Assembly: GCF_008017835.1 (NCBI RefSeq)
Contig: NZ_VRLT01000029.1
Span: 248,001-312,000, forward strand
Direction of reading: 5' to 3'
Source of the DNA: Mesonia sp. HuA40
GTDB taxonomy: Bacteria; Bacteroidota; Bacteroidia; Flavobacteriales; Flavobacteriaceae
Length of the DNA stretch: 64,000 nt
Shown here: piece after piece, positions 35,626 to 43,849 of the stretch
Layout of the letters: the number at the start of each line of letters is the position of its first letter
Numbering within the stretch: the first letter of the stretch is position 1
The notes under the pieces: model-generated
The model's database searches: none
What the model was told of the DNA's origin: nothing
What the model saw: the letters and a program-made list of their open reading frames with translations, nothing else
Translations under genes and position numbers: made by a program

Positions 35626-36597
35626 CTAAAGATAACCTAATTTTTTGCGAACTCTATTTAAAACCTCATTGGCAACCTTTTCGGCCTTCTTAGCTCCCTC
35701 TTCTAATATGGCGTCAAGTTCGTTGGTGTTACTCATGTAATAAGCAAATTTGGCGCGTTGGTCGGCATATTTATCAAGTAGTAATTGATAAAGTTCTTTT
35801 TTAGCGTGGCCGTAACCATACCCTCCTGATAAGTAATTTTCTCGCATTTTAAAAATTTCATCATCGTTAGCCAAGAGCTTATACAGGTTAAAAACGTTGC
35901 AGGCATCAGGATCTTTAGGGCTCTCTAGAGGGGTGCTATCGGTAGCAATACTCATAACTTGCTTTTTTAGAACCTTATCTGTTTCAAATAAATTGATGTA
36001 ATTGTTGCGAGATTTGCTCATCTTTTCACCATCTGTACCAGGAATATACTTGGTCTGCTCTTCAATTTTTGCCTCAGGAAGCACAAAAGTATCTCCCATT
36101 TGAGCGTGAAATCGAGAGGCAACGTCTCGCGTCATTTCTATATGTTGCAATTGATCCTTGCCTACTGGTACTAATTCGGCATCGTAGAGTAAAATATCTG
36201 CAGCCATTAGCATTGGGTAGGTAAATAAACCCGAGTTAACATCGGCCAATCGGTCGGCTTTATCTTTAAAAGAATGAGCCAAGGTAAGCCGCTGATAAGG
36301 AAAAAAGCAACTCAAGTACCAGGTTAATTCTGTAGTTTGTGGAATGTCGCTTTGTCTGTAAAAAACTGTTTTTGAAGTGTCTAGACCAAAAGCTAGCCAA
36401 GCGGCTGCCACAGCATAGGTATTTTCCTTTAAAATACTAGGGTCTTTAATTTGCGTAAGTGTATGCAGGTTTGCTATAAATAAAAAAGACTCATTTTTGT
36501 CATCATTAGCCATTTCAATAGCAGGAATAATAGCTCCTAATAAATTTCCTAAATGCGGCGTTCCTGTACTTTGAACCCCGGTAAGTATTCTAGACAT
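35626..36597 (-). CDS. trpS: Tryptophan-tRNA ligase
   Basis: The product has 323 residues starting from the ATG at 36597 (MSRILTGVQ). The open frame extends further upstream to 36690 without family support, overlapping the divergent plsC promoter. The class I HIGH equivalent is HLGN (about residue 18) and the KMSKS motif is GEKMSKSRNN (about 195). It charges tRNA-Trp. The length matches bacterial TrpRS (about 330). Confidence 0.96.
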   Translation of the reverse strand: MSRILTGVQSTGTPHLGNLLGAIIPAIEMANDDKNESFLFIANLHTLTQIKDPSILKENTYAVAAAWLAFGLDTSKTVFYRQSDIPQTTELTWYLSCFFPYQRLTLAHSFKDKADRLADVNSGLFTYPMLMAADILLYDAELVPVGKDQLQHIEMTRDVASRFHAQMGDTFVLPEAKIEEQTKYIPGTDGEKMSKSRNNYINLFETDKVLKKQVMSIATDSTPLESPKDPDACNVFNLYKLLANDDEIFKMRENYLSGGYGYGHAKKELYQLLLDKYADQRAKFAYYMSNTNELDAILEEGAKKAEKVANEVLNRVRKKLGYL

Positions 36598-36652
36598 AAT
36601 AAAAATTTTTGTAAAGGTACTTTTTTTATAGAATTTGGTCTTGGCTTTTTTA

Positions 36653-36660
36653 TATTTTTG
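36653..36660 (+). promoter_or_regulatory. plsC promoter, -7 element
   Basis: TATTTTTG is an exact TAnnTTTG match, 4 nt before the ATG at 36665. TTTG at 36634-36637 lies 15 nt upstream of it as a weak -33. The predicted message is nearly leaderless. Confidence 0.45.
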
Positions 36661-36664
36661 AGCT

Positions 36665-37405
36665 ATGAGAATTTTTAGCAAGCTAGCCATTTTATTATGG
36701 CGTATTTGGTTTTATTTATTGGTGCTAATACCCATTATAGTTTTATTACCATTTTTACTTCTGTTTACAGCATCAGAACAATATTATAAACAGTTTTTTA
36801 TGCTTGCCCGTTGGTGGGCTTTATTCATTTTGTATGGCATGGGTTGCTATCCAGAAATAAAGCGCCTGCAAGTGCCCCAAGAAGATACGAGTTATATGTT
36901 TGTGGCTAACCACACTTCTATGCTTGACATCATGTTAATGCTTGCAGTGATAAAAAATCCATTTGTTTTTGTGGGCAAGAAAGAATTAGCTAAAATCCCC
37001 CTTTTCGGATTTTTTTACAAACGCACGTGCATATTGGTTGATCGAAATAATATAAAAAGTAGAAAGCTAGTGTACGATTCGGCGCAACGCAGATTGAAAC
37101 AAGGAAATAGTATATGTATTTTTCCCGAAGGAGGCGTGCCAGATGATTTAAACTTGGTGCTAGATAGCTTCAAAGATGGCGCTTTTCGGCTGGCGATAGA
37201 ACACCAAATCGCTGTGGTGCCTCTGGTTTTTTATGATAACAAAAAACGATTTCCTTATAGTTTTTTCAAGGGTAAACCTGGTAAACTACGTGCAGAGATA
37301 TTACCATTCTTTTCTACGCAAGGTTTAAAAACTGAAGAAAAGACAGTCTTAAAGCAACAGGTGAGAGAGGCCATCTTAAACAAGTTAACTGCAGATAAGG
37401 CTTAA
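36665..37405 (+). CDS. plsC: 1-acyl-sn-glycerol-3-phosphate acyltransferase
   Basis: The 246-residue product has N-terminal membrane helices (about residues 8-40). It has the acyltransferase motif NHTSMLD (HX4D, about residues 81-87) and a FPEGG motif near 158 (usual FPEGT), which contributes to phosphate binding. It acylates lysophosphatidate to phosphatidate at the inner membrane. It is divergent from trpS. Its 3' end overlaps the convergent anti-sigma gene by 4 nt. Confidence 0.9.
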   Translation: MRIFSKLAILLWRIWFYLLVLIPIIVLLPFLLLFTASEQYYKQFFMLARWWALFILYGMGCYPEIKRLQVPQEDTSYMFVANHTSMLDIMLMLAVIKNPFVFVGKKELAKIPLFGFFYKRTCILVDRNNIKSRKLVYDSAQRRLKQGNSICIFPEGGVPDDLNLVLDSFKDGAFRLAIEHQIAVVPLVFYDNKKRFPYSFFKGKPGKLRAEILPFFSTQGLKTEEKTVLKQQVREAILNKLTADKA

Positions 37406-38865
37406 AACTTCCAGTTGATACCGGTATACAATCCAAAAAGAAAGGGAGAGTAACCGGCGGTGTTACCAGTATAGGTGTTGAGTTGGTATTTAAAGGTAGG
37501 TTCTAATTGAAAACGGATTTTTTCACTAAAATTATACCCCAATCCAACCCCTAAATTGGTGGTAAAGCTTACGTTGTTTAAGTTGTTTGCTTCTCCAAGG
37601 TTAACATTACCTAACTCACTGTTAATTGCCACCTCATTTTTATTTAATAAAAGTGTACTTGCCCCACCAATTAAATGAATATTTATTTTACGCTGTAACA
37701 AGGTATACTCTAATTCTAACGGTATTTCAATAAAGCCCATTTGTTGTTGAATATTTCCGGCTATATAATTGCTAAAACCTTGCACCCCCTTCATCTGTTC
37801 GGGATTGGGTACTACTTTCAGATTCATTGCGGTAGGGGTGATGTTTAAATTACGTAAAGTTGTTACATTTTCGGCGCTTGCCGTAAAACCAATTTCCTTG
37901 GTCTTGTTACCAACAACTATACGATTTATACCGCTTCTGATTTTAAAGTTAGTACTAATTTGATAACCAAATTGAATACCATAATTCATACTGATGGCTC
38001 CATCATTCTCATTGCTCGCAAATCGAGCGTCAATAGGGTTTCCTTTGGCGTTTAAATTACCAAAGTAAATCGGACTCATTTGTGGGGTAACAGACCAACG
38101 GTTTTGAGCTACTAAATCTTCAGTTTTGTTAGGTGTATCCTTCTGTTCTTTTGCTTTTTCCGTCAAGGCATTTGCCTTTTCTATACCTTTTTCAAGAGGA
38201 TTGAAGGCGCTACTTTCTACAAAGTTTAAAATCTCTTTAGGTTCTTGCTTTTTAGATGTGTTATTATTATTAGAATTGAAATCATTGACATTTGAATTGA
38301 TGGTAGCAATAGCATTGTTTTTTACCTGCATTTTAGGCGAAACTTTTAATTGTCTTTGATTATCATCTTTGTGACCGATTTGTTTATTGTTCTTTGGTTG
38401 AGCAGCTGAGAAGGCTGATTGGGTTAGGTACTTCTTTTGCTTAAACTTCACGAATTTTTGCTCGTGCCAGTTACTTCTTTTTTCCTTTTTAATTATTTTT
38501 TCTTCACTTGCGTTTTTTTGAATATCTAAAGGGGTCGTCGTATTGCTGAATTCAACCTCTTTATCTTCTGATGTTAATAGATTTTGTTCTGGTTCATCTC
38601 TTAGCTTGGGTTCGCTTATTTCAACTTGAGAAGGTGAGCTATTAGATAGTTGATTTTGAGTTTTAAAAAACCAATTTCCTGCCAGGAATGCAATTGTTAG
38701 TACAGCTGCTAATCCGCCTAAGCGCCACCAAAATAAAGCCGCTCTTTTTTTCTTATTAGGTTTTAGCTCCATTTCGATGTTTTTCCAAACCTGATTTGAG
38801 GGAGCAGCTTCAAAATCTTTAAACTTCTCTTGAAACAATCTATCTATATGTTTTTTGTCTTTCAT
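37402..38865 (-). CDS. Anti-sigma/outer-membrane beta-barrel fusion (Dma-like)
   Basis: The 487-residue product has three parts. Residues 1-40 are cytoplasmic, with the anti-sigma-type motif FKDFEAAPSNQVWKNIE, and are followed by one hydrophobic helix (about 42-67, ALFWWRLGGLAAVLTIAFLAG). A long polar linker, rich in Lys, Asn and Glu, covers about 68-255. Residues 256-487 form a predicted beta-barrel of alternating residues ending in the aromatic GLYTGINWKF. It could therefore cross both membranes, as in the dual membrane-spanning anti-sigma factors described in Bacteroides. Its start overlaps the sigma gene stop by 1 nt (TAATG). Confidence 0.75.
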   Translation of the reverse strand: MKDKKHIDRLFQEKFKDFEAAPSNQVWKNIEMELKPNKKKRAALFWWRLGGLAAVLTIAFLAGNWFFKTQNQLSNSSPSQVEISEPKLRDEPEQNLLTSEDKEVEFSNTTTPLDIQKNASEEKIIKKEKRSNWHEQKFVKFKQKKYLTQSAFSAAQPKNNKQIGHKDDNQRQLKVSPKMQVKNNAIATINSNVNDFNSNNNNTSKKQEPKEILNFVESSAFNPLEKGIEKANALTEKAKEQKDTPNKTEDLVAQNRWSVTPQMSPIYFGNLNAKGNPIDARFASNENDGAISMNYGIQFGYQISTNFKIRSGINRIVVGNKTKEIGFTASAENVTTLRNLNITPTAMNLKVVPNPEQMKGVQGFSNYIAGNIQQQMGFIEIPLELEYTLLQRKINIHLIGGASTLLLNKNEVAINSELGNVNLGEANNLNNVSFTTNLGVGLGYNFSEKIRFQLEPTFKYQLNTYTGNTAGYSPFLFGLYTGINWKF

Positions 38866-39407
38866 TATACAGATTTTTGGTTGGTTAAGGTTTGATAAGC
38901 TTCTACCTTTTGTTTTAAAATTTGTCGGGCCCGGGCCAGATTAGATTTTGAAGTGCCATCACTTATGTGAAGTAATTCTGCAATTTCTTTATGTGAATAA
39001 CCGTCGAGGGCATACAAGTTAAACACCAACCGGTAGCGATTGGGGAGTTCTTGCACAATTTTAAGCAAAAAATCAAGCGGAAGATCTTGGTCTTCTATCT
39101 CTTCTTCGGTTTGCTTAATTTGATTTTCATTAATAATTTCAAAAAAAGGCTCCTTGCGATAGGCTTGTAGACAAGTGTTAATTACAATTCTTTTCATCCA
39201 GCCCTCAAAAGAACCTTTAAATTTAAATTGGTGAATCTTTTTGAAAATGGTTATAAAAGAATCCTGTAAATGATCTTCGGCCTCCTTGTAATTCCTGGCG
39301 TATTTTAAAGCTACACTAAATAATTTTTGGTTATAGATATGATATAACTGTTCCTGAGACGCTAAGTCTTGCTTCTGGCATTGACGTATCAGGTTTTGAG
39401 TTTTCAT
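38865..39407 (-). CDS. ECF-type RNA polymerase sigma factor
   Basis: The 180-residue product has region 2 at about residues 21-85 (LYHIYNQKLFSVALKYARN and DSFITIFKKIHQF) and region 4 at about 115-165 (LPNRYRLVFNLYALDGYSHKEIAELLHIS, helix-turn-helix). It has no regions 1 and 3, as is typical of ECF factors. It is coupled by 1-nt TAATG overlaps with the lipoprotein gene upstream and the fusion gene downstream. The fusion protein is the expected anti-sigma partner. Target promoters are not visible in this window. Confidence 0.92.
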   Translation of the reverse strand: MKTQNLIRQCQKQDLASQEQLYHIYNQKLFSVALKYARNYKEAEDHLQDSFITIFKKIHQFKFKGSFEGWMKRIVINTCLQAYRKEPFFEIINENQIKQTEEEIEDQDLPLDFLLKIVQELPNRYRLVFNLYALDGYSHKEIAELLHISDGTSKSNLARARQILKQKVEAYQTLTNQKSV

Positions 39408-39832
39408 TATTCTAATTTTACAAAAACTTTTTTCTCTAAAAATACGGCCTTGCCTTCTTCAGACTCTCCACTATAAATTTCAAAATTATAGAAATCTGTT
39501 CTACGCGGGGTAAATTCAAAAGTGGCTATTTTTAAATCTTCTGTTTGGCAGTCCTGCTCGTTGGAAGAGTAGGATGTAATTACAGCCAATTGTTGTTGCT
39601 GGTTGCCGTCATAATAGTTAAAGCCAGCGAACATATGGCAGGTGGTTTTAGGTTGGTATTCTACTTCAATGTTGAAAGACTTTCCAAATACCAGTGTATC
39701 GGGTAAGTTTGTACTAATGGCTGGCGCTAGTTCAATATTAAAATCGTTTTCGTCTAAATCATCATTTAAACAGGCGGTACAAACAAGTAGTGCCAAGATT
39801 ATAAAGCTTAAATAGCGTAATTTGCCTTTCAT
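39407..39832 (-). CDS. Small lipoprotein coupled to the sigma factor
   Basis: The 141-residue product has a signal peptide with a lipobox (VCTAC, Cys about residue 21) followed by acidic NDDLDEND. The mature part is beta-rich, with a Cys pair in TTCHMF and EQDCQT that could form a disulfide. It is the first gene of the three-gene sigma unit. Its stop overlaps the sigma start (TAATG). A role as an outer-membrane sensor or ligand for the fusion protein is inferred only from this coupling. Confidence 0.65.
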   Translation of the reverse strand: MKGKLRYLSFIILALLVCTACLNDDLDENDFNIELAPAISTNLPDTLVFGKSFNIEVEYQPKTTCHMFAGFNYYDGNQQQQLAVITSYSSNEQDCQTEDLKIATFEFTPRRTDFYNFEIYSGESEEGKAVFLEKKVFVKLE

Positions 39833-39885
39833 AAAAATAGGTATTTTTTAATTAGATGCAGTAAAAGTCTTTAGGTTGCGTAAAT

Positions 39886-39965
39886 AAAAAAGACTGTTTG
39901 TGTTAAGTTTATTTTTTTTTCAAGCTTTAGGATAAAACAAGAAATAAATTTAACACAAACAGTCT
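39886..39965 (-). terminator. Long recA terminator hairpin
   Basis: The 23-bp arms AGACTGTTTGTGTTAAGTTTATT (39891-39913) and its near-complement (39943-39965) have one mismatch and a 29-nt loop. On the minus strand they are followed by TTTTTT (39891-39886). It lies about 25 nt after the recA stop and is unusually long for an intrinsic terminator. Confidence 0.75.
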
Positions 39966-39989
39966 AAGTAAAAAACAATAAAATTTGTT

Positions 39990-41003
39990 TTAACCTTTCG
40001 CTATTTTAATGGCATCGGTAATTTTTGTTTCAAGCTCCTCCATTAATTCAGGATTGTCTTTCAATAAGTTTTTCACGGCGTCTCTACCTTGCCCTAATTT
40101 GGTGTCTTCATAACTGAACCAAGAACCACTTTTTTTAACAATTTCGTAGTCTACACCCACGTCAATAATTTCACCTACTTTAGAAATACCTTCGCCGTAC
40201 ATAATATCAAATTCGGCTGTTTTAAAAGGAGGGGCAACTTTATTCTTAACTACTTTTACCCTAGTTTTGTTACCTTTTACTTCGCTATTACTGTCTTTAA
40301 TTTGGGTAGATCTTCTTATATCTAAACGAACAGAGGCGTAAAACTTAAGTGCATTACCACCAGTTGTGGTTTCGGGGTTTCCGAACATTACACCAATTTT
40401 CTCACGTAGTTGGTTAATAAAAATTACGGTACAATTGGTTTTGCTAATGGTTGAGGTTAACTTTCGTAGCGCCTGAGACATCAACCGGGCGTGAAGCCCC
40501 ATTTTAGAATCTCCCATTTCTCCTTCAATCTCACTTTTTGGCGTTAGCGCTGCTACAGAATCTACAACAATAATATCAATTGCGCCTGAACGAATTAAAT
40601 TATCGGCAATCTCTAAGGCTTGCTCTCCGTGATCTGGTTGTGATATGATAAGGTTTTCGATATCTACACCTAATTTTTCTGCATAAAACCTATCGAATGC
40701 ATGTTCTGCATCGATAAAAGCGGCAATACCACCCACTTTTTGCGCTTCGGCAATGGCATGTAAGGTAAGTGTGGTTTTACCAGAAGATTCTGGACCGTAA
40801 ATTTCAATTACTCGACCTCTAGGATATCCGCCAACACCCAAAGCTAAGTCTAATCCTAAAGACCCCGAAGAAATAGCATCTACATCTTGCACAGCCTGGT
40901 CGCTCATCTTCATTACGGTACCCTTCCCGTAGGTTTTATCAAGTTTGTCTAAGGTAAGTTTAAGGGCTTTTAATTTTGCTTCTTTTTCGTTGTCTTTGCT
41001 CAT
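39990..41003 (-). CDS. recA: Recombinase RecA
   Basis: The 337-residue product has the Walker [10 protein letters not shown] at residues 70-78 and the Walker B-type [10 protein letters not shown] near 140. The MAW-like [13 protein letters not shown] and the L1/L2 regions of RecA ([28 protein letters not shown]) are also present. It forms ssDNA filaments for recombination and the SOS response. It is a single-copy gene with its own promoter and a long terminator. No LexA-type box was recognised in the upstream gap. Confidence 0.98.
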   Translation of the reverse strand: MSKDNEKEAKLKALKLTLDKLDKTYGKGTVMKMSDQAVQDVDAISSGSLGLDLALGVGGYPRGRVIEIYGPESSGKTTLTLHAIAEAQKVGGIAAFIDAEHAFDRFYAEKLGVDIENLIISQPDHGEQALEIADNLIRSGAIDIIVVDSVAALTPKSEIEGEMGDSKMGLHARLMSQALRKLTSTISKTNCTVIFINQLREKIGVMFGNPETTTGGNALKFYASVRLDIRRSTQIKDSNSEVKGNKTRVKVVKNKVAPPFKTAEFDIMYGEGISKVGEIIDVGVDYEIVKKSGSWFSYEDTKLGQGRDAVKNLLKDNPELMEELETKITDAIKIAKG

Positions 41004-41041
41004 AATCTTGATTACTCTATTATTTCTTTTTTGAATTGATG

Positions 41042-41072
41042 CTAAAATACTACAAGTTTTGTATCATTACAA
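41042..41072 (-). promoter_or_regulatory. recA promoter
   Basis: The minus strand has TTG (41072-41070), a 20-nt spacer and TATTTTAG (41049-41042). It has one mismatch to the TAnnTTTG element, but the spacing is right for the Bacteroidota vegetative promoter (TTG 17-23 nt upstream). The leader to the ATG at 41003 would be about 35 nt. Confidence 0.5.
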
Positions 41073-41156
41073 TCTAAAACGCAACCTTTTTTAAAAGTTT
41101 GCATCTAAACTCAAAGACCATTTACTGTGAAAACAAATAAAAAAACCTTTTTTTTA

Positions 41157-41310
41157 TGTGGCTCTGAAAATAGCTTTACAATTGTAGAAGGAGCCAAGAT
41201 AGATGGTGGTTGACCGATTCGTTATGATACATAATTTTTTAAAATTAAATTATTAATAACGAATTAGCCATTCAAAAAAATACCCCAAACAAAAGTTTCG
41301 GGTATTTTTT
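41157..41310 (+). ncRNA. Candidate structured small RNA between recA and trhO
   Basis: On the plus strand, a TGGCTC...GAGCCA stem (41160-41195 region, enclosing the palindrome TACAATTGTA) is followed by a second, long hairpin: ATTCGTTAT (41217-41225) pairs with ATAACGAAT (41256-41264), with an inner ATAATTT/AAATTAT stem. An intrinsic terminator at 41280-41309 ends it. No protein frame supports this 150-nt span. A plus-strand promoter was not found, so it could instead be a trhO leader whose promoter lies upstream. A known Bacteroidota RNA family could not be assigned by eye. Confidence 0.35.
41280..41309 (+). terminator. Intrinsic terminator ending the recA-trhO intergenic element
   Basis: The stem ATACCCCAAAC / GTTTCGGGTAT has one mismatch and an AAAA loop. 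It is followed by TTTTTT. It is upstream of the trhO promoter element and so cannot serve trhO itself. Confidence 0.75.
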
Positions 41311-41322
41311 TATTTAAATGTT

Positions 41323-41330
41323 TACCTTTG
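41323..41330 (+). promoter_or_regulatory. trhO promoter, -7 element
   Basis: TACCTTTG is an exact TAnnTTTG match 38 nt before the ATG at 41369. It lies after the terminator at 41280-41309, so trhO can be transcribed independently of the upstream element. Confidence 0.5.
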
Positions 41331-41368
41331 CAGCTTTAACTTTTGTTCAACTTAAAAATTAGTATAGC

Positions 41369-42400
41369 ATGCAACTGTACAATAAACTAAGTGCGAGAGA
41401 AAGAGAAGCCATGCTTGAAGAAGCGGGAGAAGACCGATTGACCATCTCTTTCTATCAATACGCCAAAATCGGTAATCCAGAACTTTTTAGAAACCACTTG
41501 TTTGTCGCTTGGGATGAACAAGAAGTCTTGGGCAGAATTTATGTAGCCCACGAAGGAATTAATGCGCAACTTTCTGTTCCTGCTAAGCGCTTTGATGAAT
41601 TTAAAGCGTTTTTAGATGGTATTTATTTTCTTAAAGATATTCGATTAAATATCGCGATAGAACAAGATATGAAGTCTTTCTTAAAGCTAAAAGTTAAGGT
41701 GCGTGATAAAATCTTAGCAGATGGTCTTGATGATAAAACTTTTGATGTTACCAAAAAAGGAGAGCATGTTAATGCAGTTAAATTTAATGAGTTGATAAGC
41801 AATCCCAATACGGTACTGGTTGATATGCGAAATCATTACGAAACAGAAATAGGGCATTTTCAAGGAGCTATAACCCCAGATGTCGATACCTTTAGAGAAT
41901 CATTACCTATAATTGAGAATGATTTAAAGGATTTTAAGGAAGAGAAAAATCTAGTGATGTATTGTACCGGAGGTATTCGCTGTGAGAAAGCTAGTGCATA
42001 TTACAAGCACCGAGGTTTTAAAAACGTATATCAATTAGAAGGAGGAATCATCGAATATACCAGACAAGTAAAAGAGCAAAACCTGGAAAATAAATTCATC
42101 GGTAAAAATTTTGTGTTCGATCATAGACGAGCCGAAAAAATCTCAGACGAAGTTATTGCCAAATGTCACCAATGTGGAGCAGCCTGCGACACACACGTAA
42201 ATTGTGCTAATGAAGCTTGCCATTTACTTTTCATTCAATGCCCATCTTGTGCAGAAAAAATGAACAATTGCTGTTCAGATAAATGTAAAGAAATTCATGC
42301 CTTGCCTTATGAAGAGCAAAAGGCCTTGAGAAAAGGAAAGCATAATAGCAACAAGATTTTTAAAAAGGGCAGATCTGAAGTCTTGAAATTTAAAGCATAA
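41369..42400 (+). CDS. trhO: tRNA uridine-34 5-hydroxylase TrhO (rhodanese-related)
   Basis: The 343-residue product has an N-terminal domain (about residues 1-110), a rhodanese domain with the active-site Cys loop YCTGGIRCEKA (about residues 195-205) and a C-terminal Cys-rich tail with pairs such as CHQCGAACDTHVNC and CPSCAEKMNNCC. It makes 5-hydroxyuridine at the wobble position of some tRNAs in the cytoplasm, using O2. It is monocistronic and ends in a terminator. Confidence 0.94.
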   Translation: MQLYNKLSAREREAMLEEAGEDRLTISFYQYAKIGNPELFRNHLFVAWDEQEVLGRIYVAHEGINAQLSVPAKRFDEFKAFLDGIYFLKDIRLNIAIEQDMKSFLKLKVKVRDKILADGLDDKTFDVTKKGEHVNAVKFNELISNPNTVLVDMRNHYETEIGHFQGAITPDVDTFRESLPIIENDLKDFKEEKNLVMYCTGGIRCEKASAYYKHRGFKNVYQLEGGIIEYTRQVKEQNLENKFIGKNFVFDHRRAEKISDEVIAKCHQCGAACDTHVNCANEACHLLFIQCPSCAEKMNNCCSDKCKEIHALPYEEQKALRKGKHNSNKIFKKGRSEVLKFKA

Positions 42401-42408
42401 TAGTAAAG

Positions 42409-42437
42409 CCGACAAACCTAATTTGTCGGTTTTTTTT
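42409..42437 (+). terminator. Terminator after trhO
   Basis: The stem CCGACAAA / TTTGTCGG (42409-42416 with 42422-42429, loop CCTAA) is followed by eight T residues. Confidence 0.9.
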
Positions 42438-42652
42438 GTTTTAAGGGCAGCTTTTGAGCTGAGATAAGCCAAGTGTATCCAAATTAGAGCAATTCTGTTT
42501 TAACTAATAAGCTATTGCCTCAGCTTATTTTAGTATATTTATCCCCTAAAATAATTTAATATTAATTTACAACGCGCTTGCTAGGTTTGCGAGATTTCAT
42601 CCGTAAATAAATAAAGGCAGAAGATTCGCGTTTCAATATATAAAAATCGTTT

Positions 42653-43849
42653 ATGGGGTGTGAAAGTTGTTCTACTGGAAAAAACGGACAGCCAAAAGGG
42701 TGTAAGAATAACGGTACTTGCGGTACCGATGGTTGCAATAAATTAAGTGTATTTGATTGGTTGGCAAACATGGATTTACCCAACGGTCAAGAAAAATTTC
42801 CTTATGTTGAAGTCCGGTTTAAAAACGGACGTAAAGAATTTTTTAAAAATCAAGAGCGTATTAGCCTAAGTATGGGCGATATAGTTGCTGTAGAAGCATC
42901 GCCGGGTCACGATGTGGGTATGGTAACCCTTACAGGTGAATTGGTTAGGGTGCAAATGAAAAAGAAGAAGGTTAAACCTGATGATGATTCGGTTTTAAAA
43001 ATTTACAGAAAAGCAACGCAAAAAGATATTGATATTTGGCAAGAAGCTCGAGAAAGAGAAGAAGGCATCAAGGTGCGTGCTCGTGAAATTGCTATACGTT
43101 TAAATTTAAAAATGAAAATTAGCGATGTCGAATTTCAAGGTGATGCCTCTAAGGCAACTTTTTATTATACAGCAGGAGAAAGGGTTGATTTTAGGCAATT
43201 GATTAAAGAATTTGCTCATGAATTTAGAACCCGCATAGAAATGCGCCAAATAGGGTTTAGACAAGAGGCCGCGAGGTTAGGTGGTATAGGCTCTTGTGGT
43301 AGAGAACTTTGTTGTTCAACTTGGTTAACAGACTTTAGAAGTGTAACAACCTCTGCGGCGAGATACCAGCAATTGTCCTTAAATCCCTTAAAACTCGCAG
43401 GGCAATGTGGTAAGTTAAAGTGTTGTTTAAATTATGAATTAGACGCTTACCTCGATGCGCTTAAAGAGTTCCCTAGACAAGACACTAAGCTACAAACTCA
43501 AAAAGGAACGGCAGTTTGTCAAAAAATAGATATTTTTAAGGGGTCTTTATGGTATGCTTACGAAGGAGAATGGATGAATTGGTTTGAGCTAAAAACAGAT
43601 CAAGTAAAAGAAATAATTCATGCAGCAAAAAACAATAAACCTGTTGCCAGCTTAGAAGAATTTGTTAGCGAAGAGCCTCAGGCTGCATCAGGTAAATTTG
43701 AAGATGCGGTGGGGCAAGATAGTTTAACACGTTTTGATAAGCCTAAAAAACAGCAGAAGAGGAAGCCGCGTAAAAACAGAAAGAGAAAACCACAAGCCAA
43801 GAAGAATAACCGCAGTTTTAAAAAGAAAAAACCAGCTAAAAATGACTAA
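42653..43849 (+). CDS. ricT: PSP1-domain protein, RicT homologue
   Basis: The 398-residue product has the conserved Cys-rich tetrad of RicT in GSCGRELCCSTWL (about residues 221-233) and GQCGKLKCCLNYE (about 258-270). Its Lys/Arg-rich C-terminal tail (RKPRKNRKRKPQAKK) is typical of Bacteroidota members. RicT acts with RicA/RicF in an Fe-S-containing complex that helps RNA maturation in Bacillus. The Bacteroidota role is less known. It ends inside the start of gldH (8-nt overlap), so the pair is translationally linked. Confidence 0.9.
   Translation: MGCESCSTGKNGQPKGCKNNGTCGTDGCNKLSVFDWLANMDLPNGQEKFPYVEVRFKNGRKEFFKNQERISLSMGDIVAVEASPGHDVGMVTLTGELVRVQMKKKKVKPDDDSVLKIYRKATQKDIDIWQEAREREEGIKVRAREIAIRLNLKMKISDVEFQGDASKATFYYTAGERVDFRQLIKEFAHEFRTRIEMRQIGFRQEAARLGGIGSCGRELCCSTWLTDFRSVTTSAARYQQLSLNPLKLAGQCGKLKCCLNYELDAYLDALKEFPRQDTKLQTQKGTAVCQKIDIFKGSLWYAYEGEWMNWFELKTDQVKEIIHAAKNNKPVASLEEFVSEEPQAASGKFEDAVGQDSLTRFDKPKKQQKRKPRKNRKRKPQAKKNNRSFKKKKPAKND

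Noticed and set aside
36598-36690. Upstream extension of trpS
   Set aside because: It is Lys-rich, has no family match and overlaps the divergent plsC promoter and start.
41073-41160. A recA SOS box in the recA upstream gap
   Set aside because: No clear LexA-type palindrome was found; Bacteroidota LexA sites also vary, so absence by eye proves little.
43734-43841. Upstream extension of gldH
   Set aside because: It runs inside the ricT coding end. The ATG at 43842 gives a complete lipoprotein signal.
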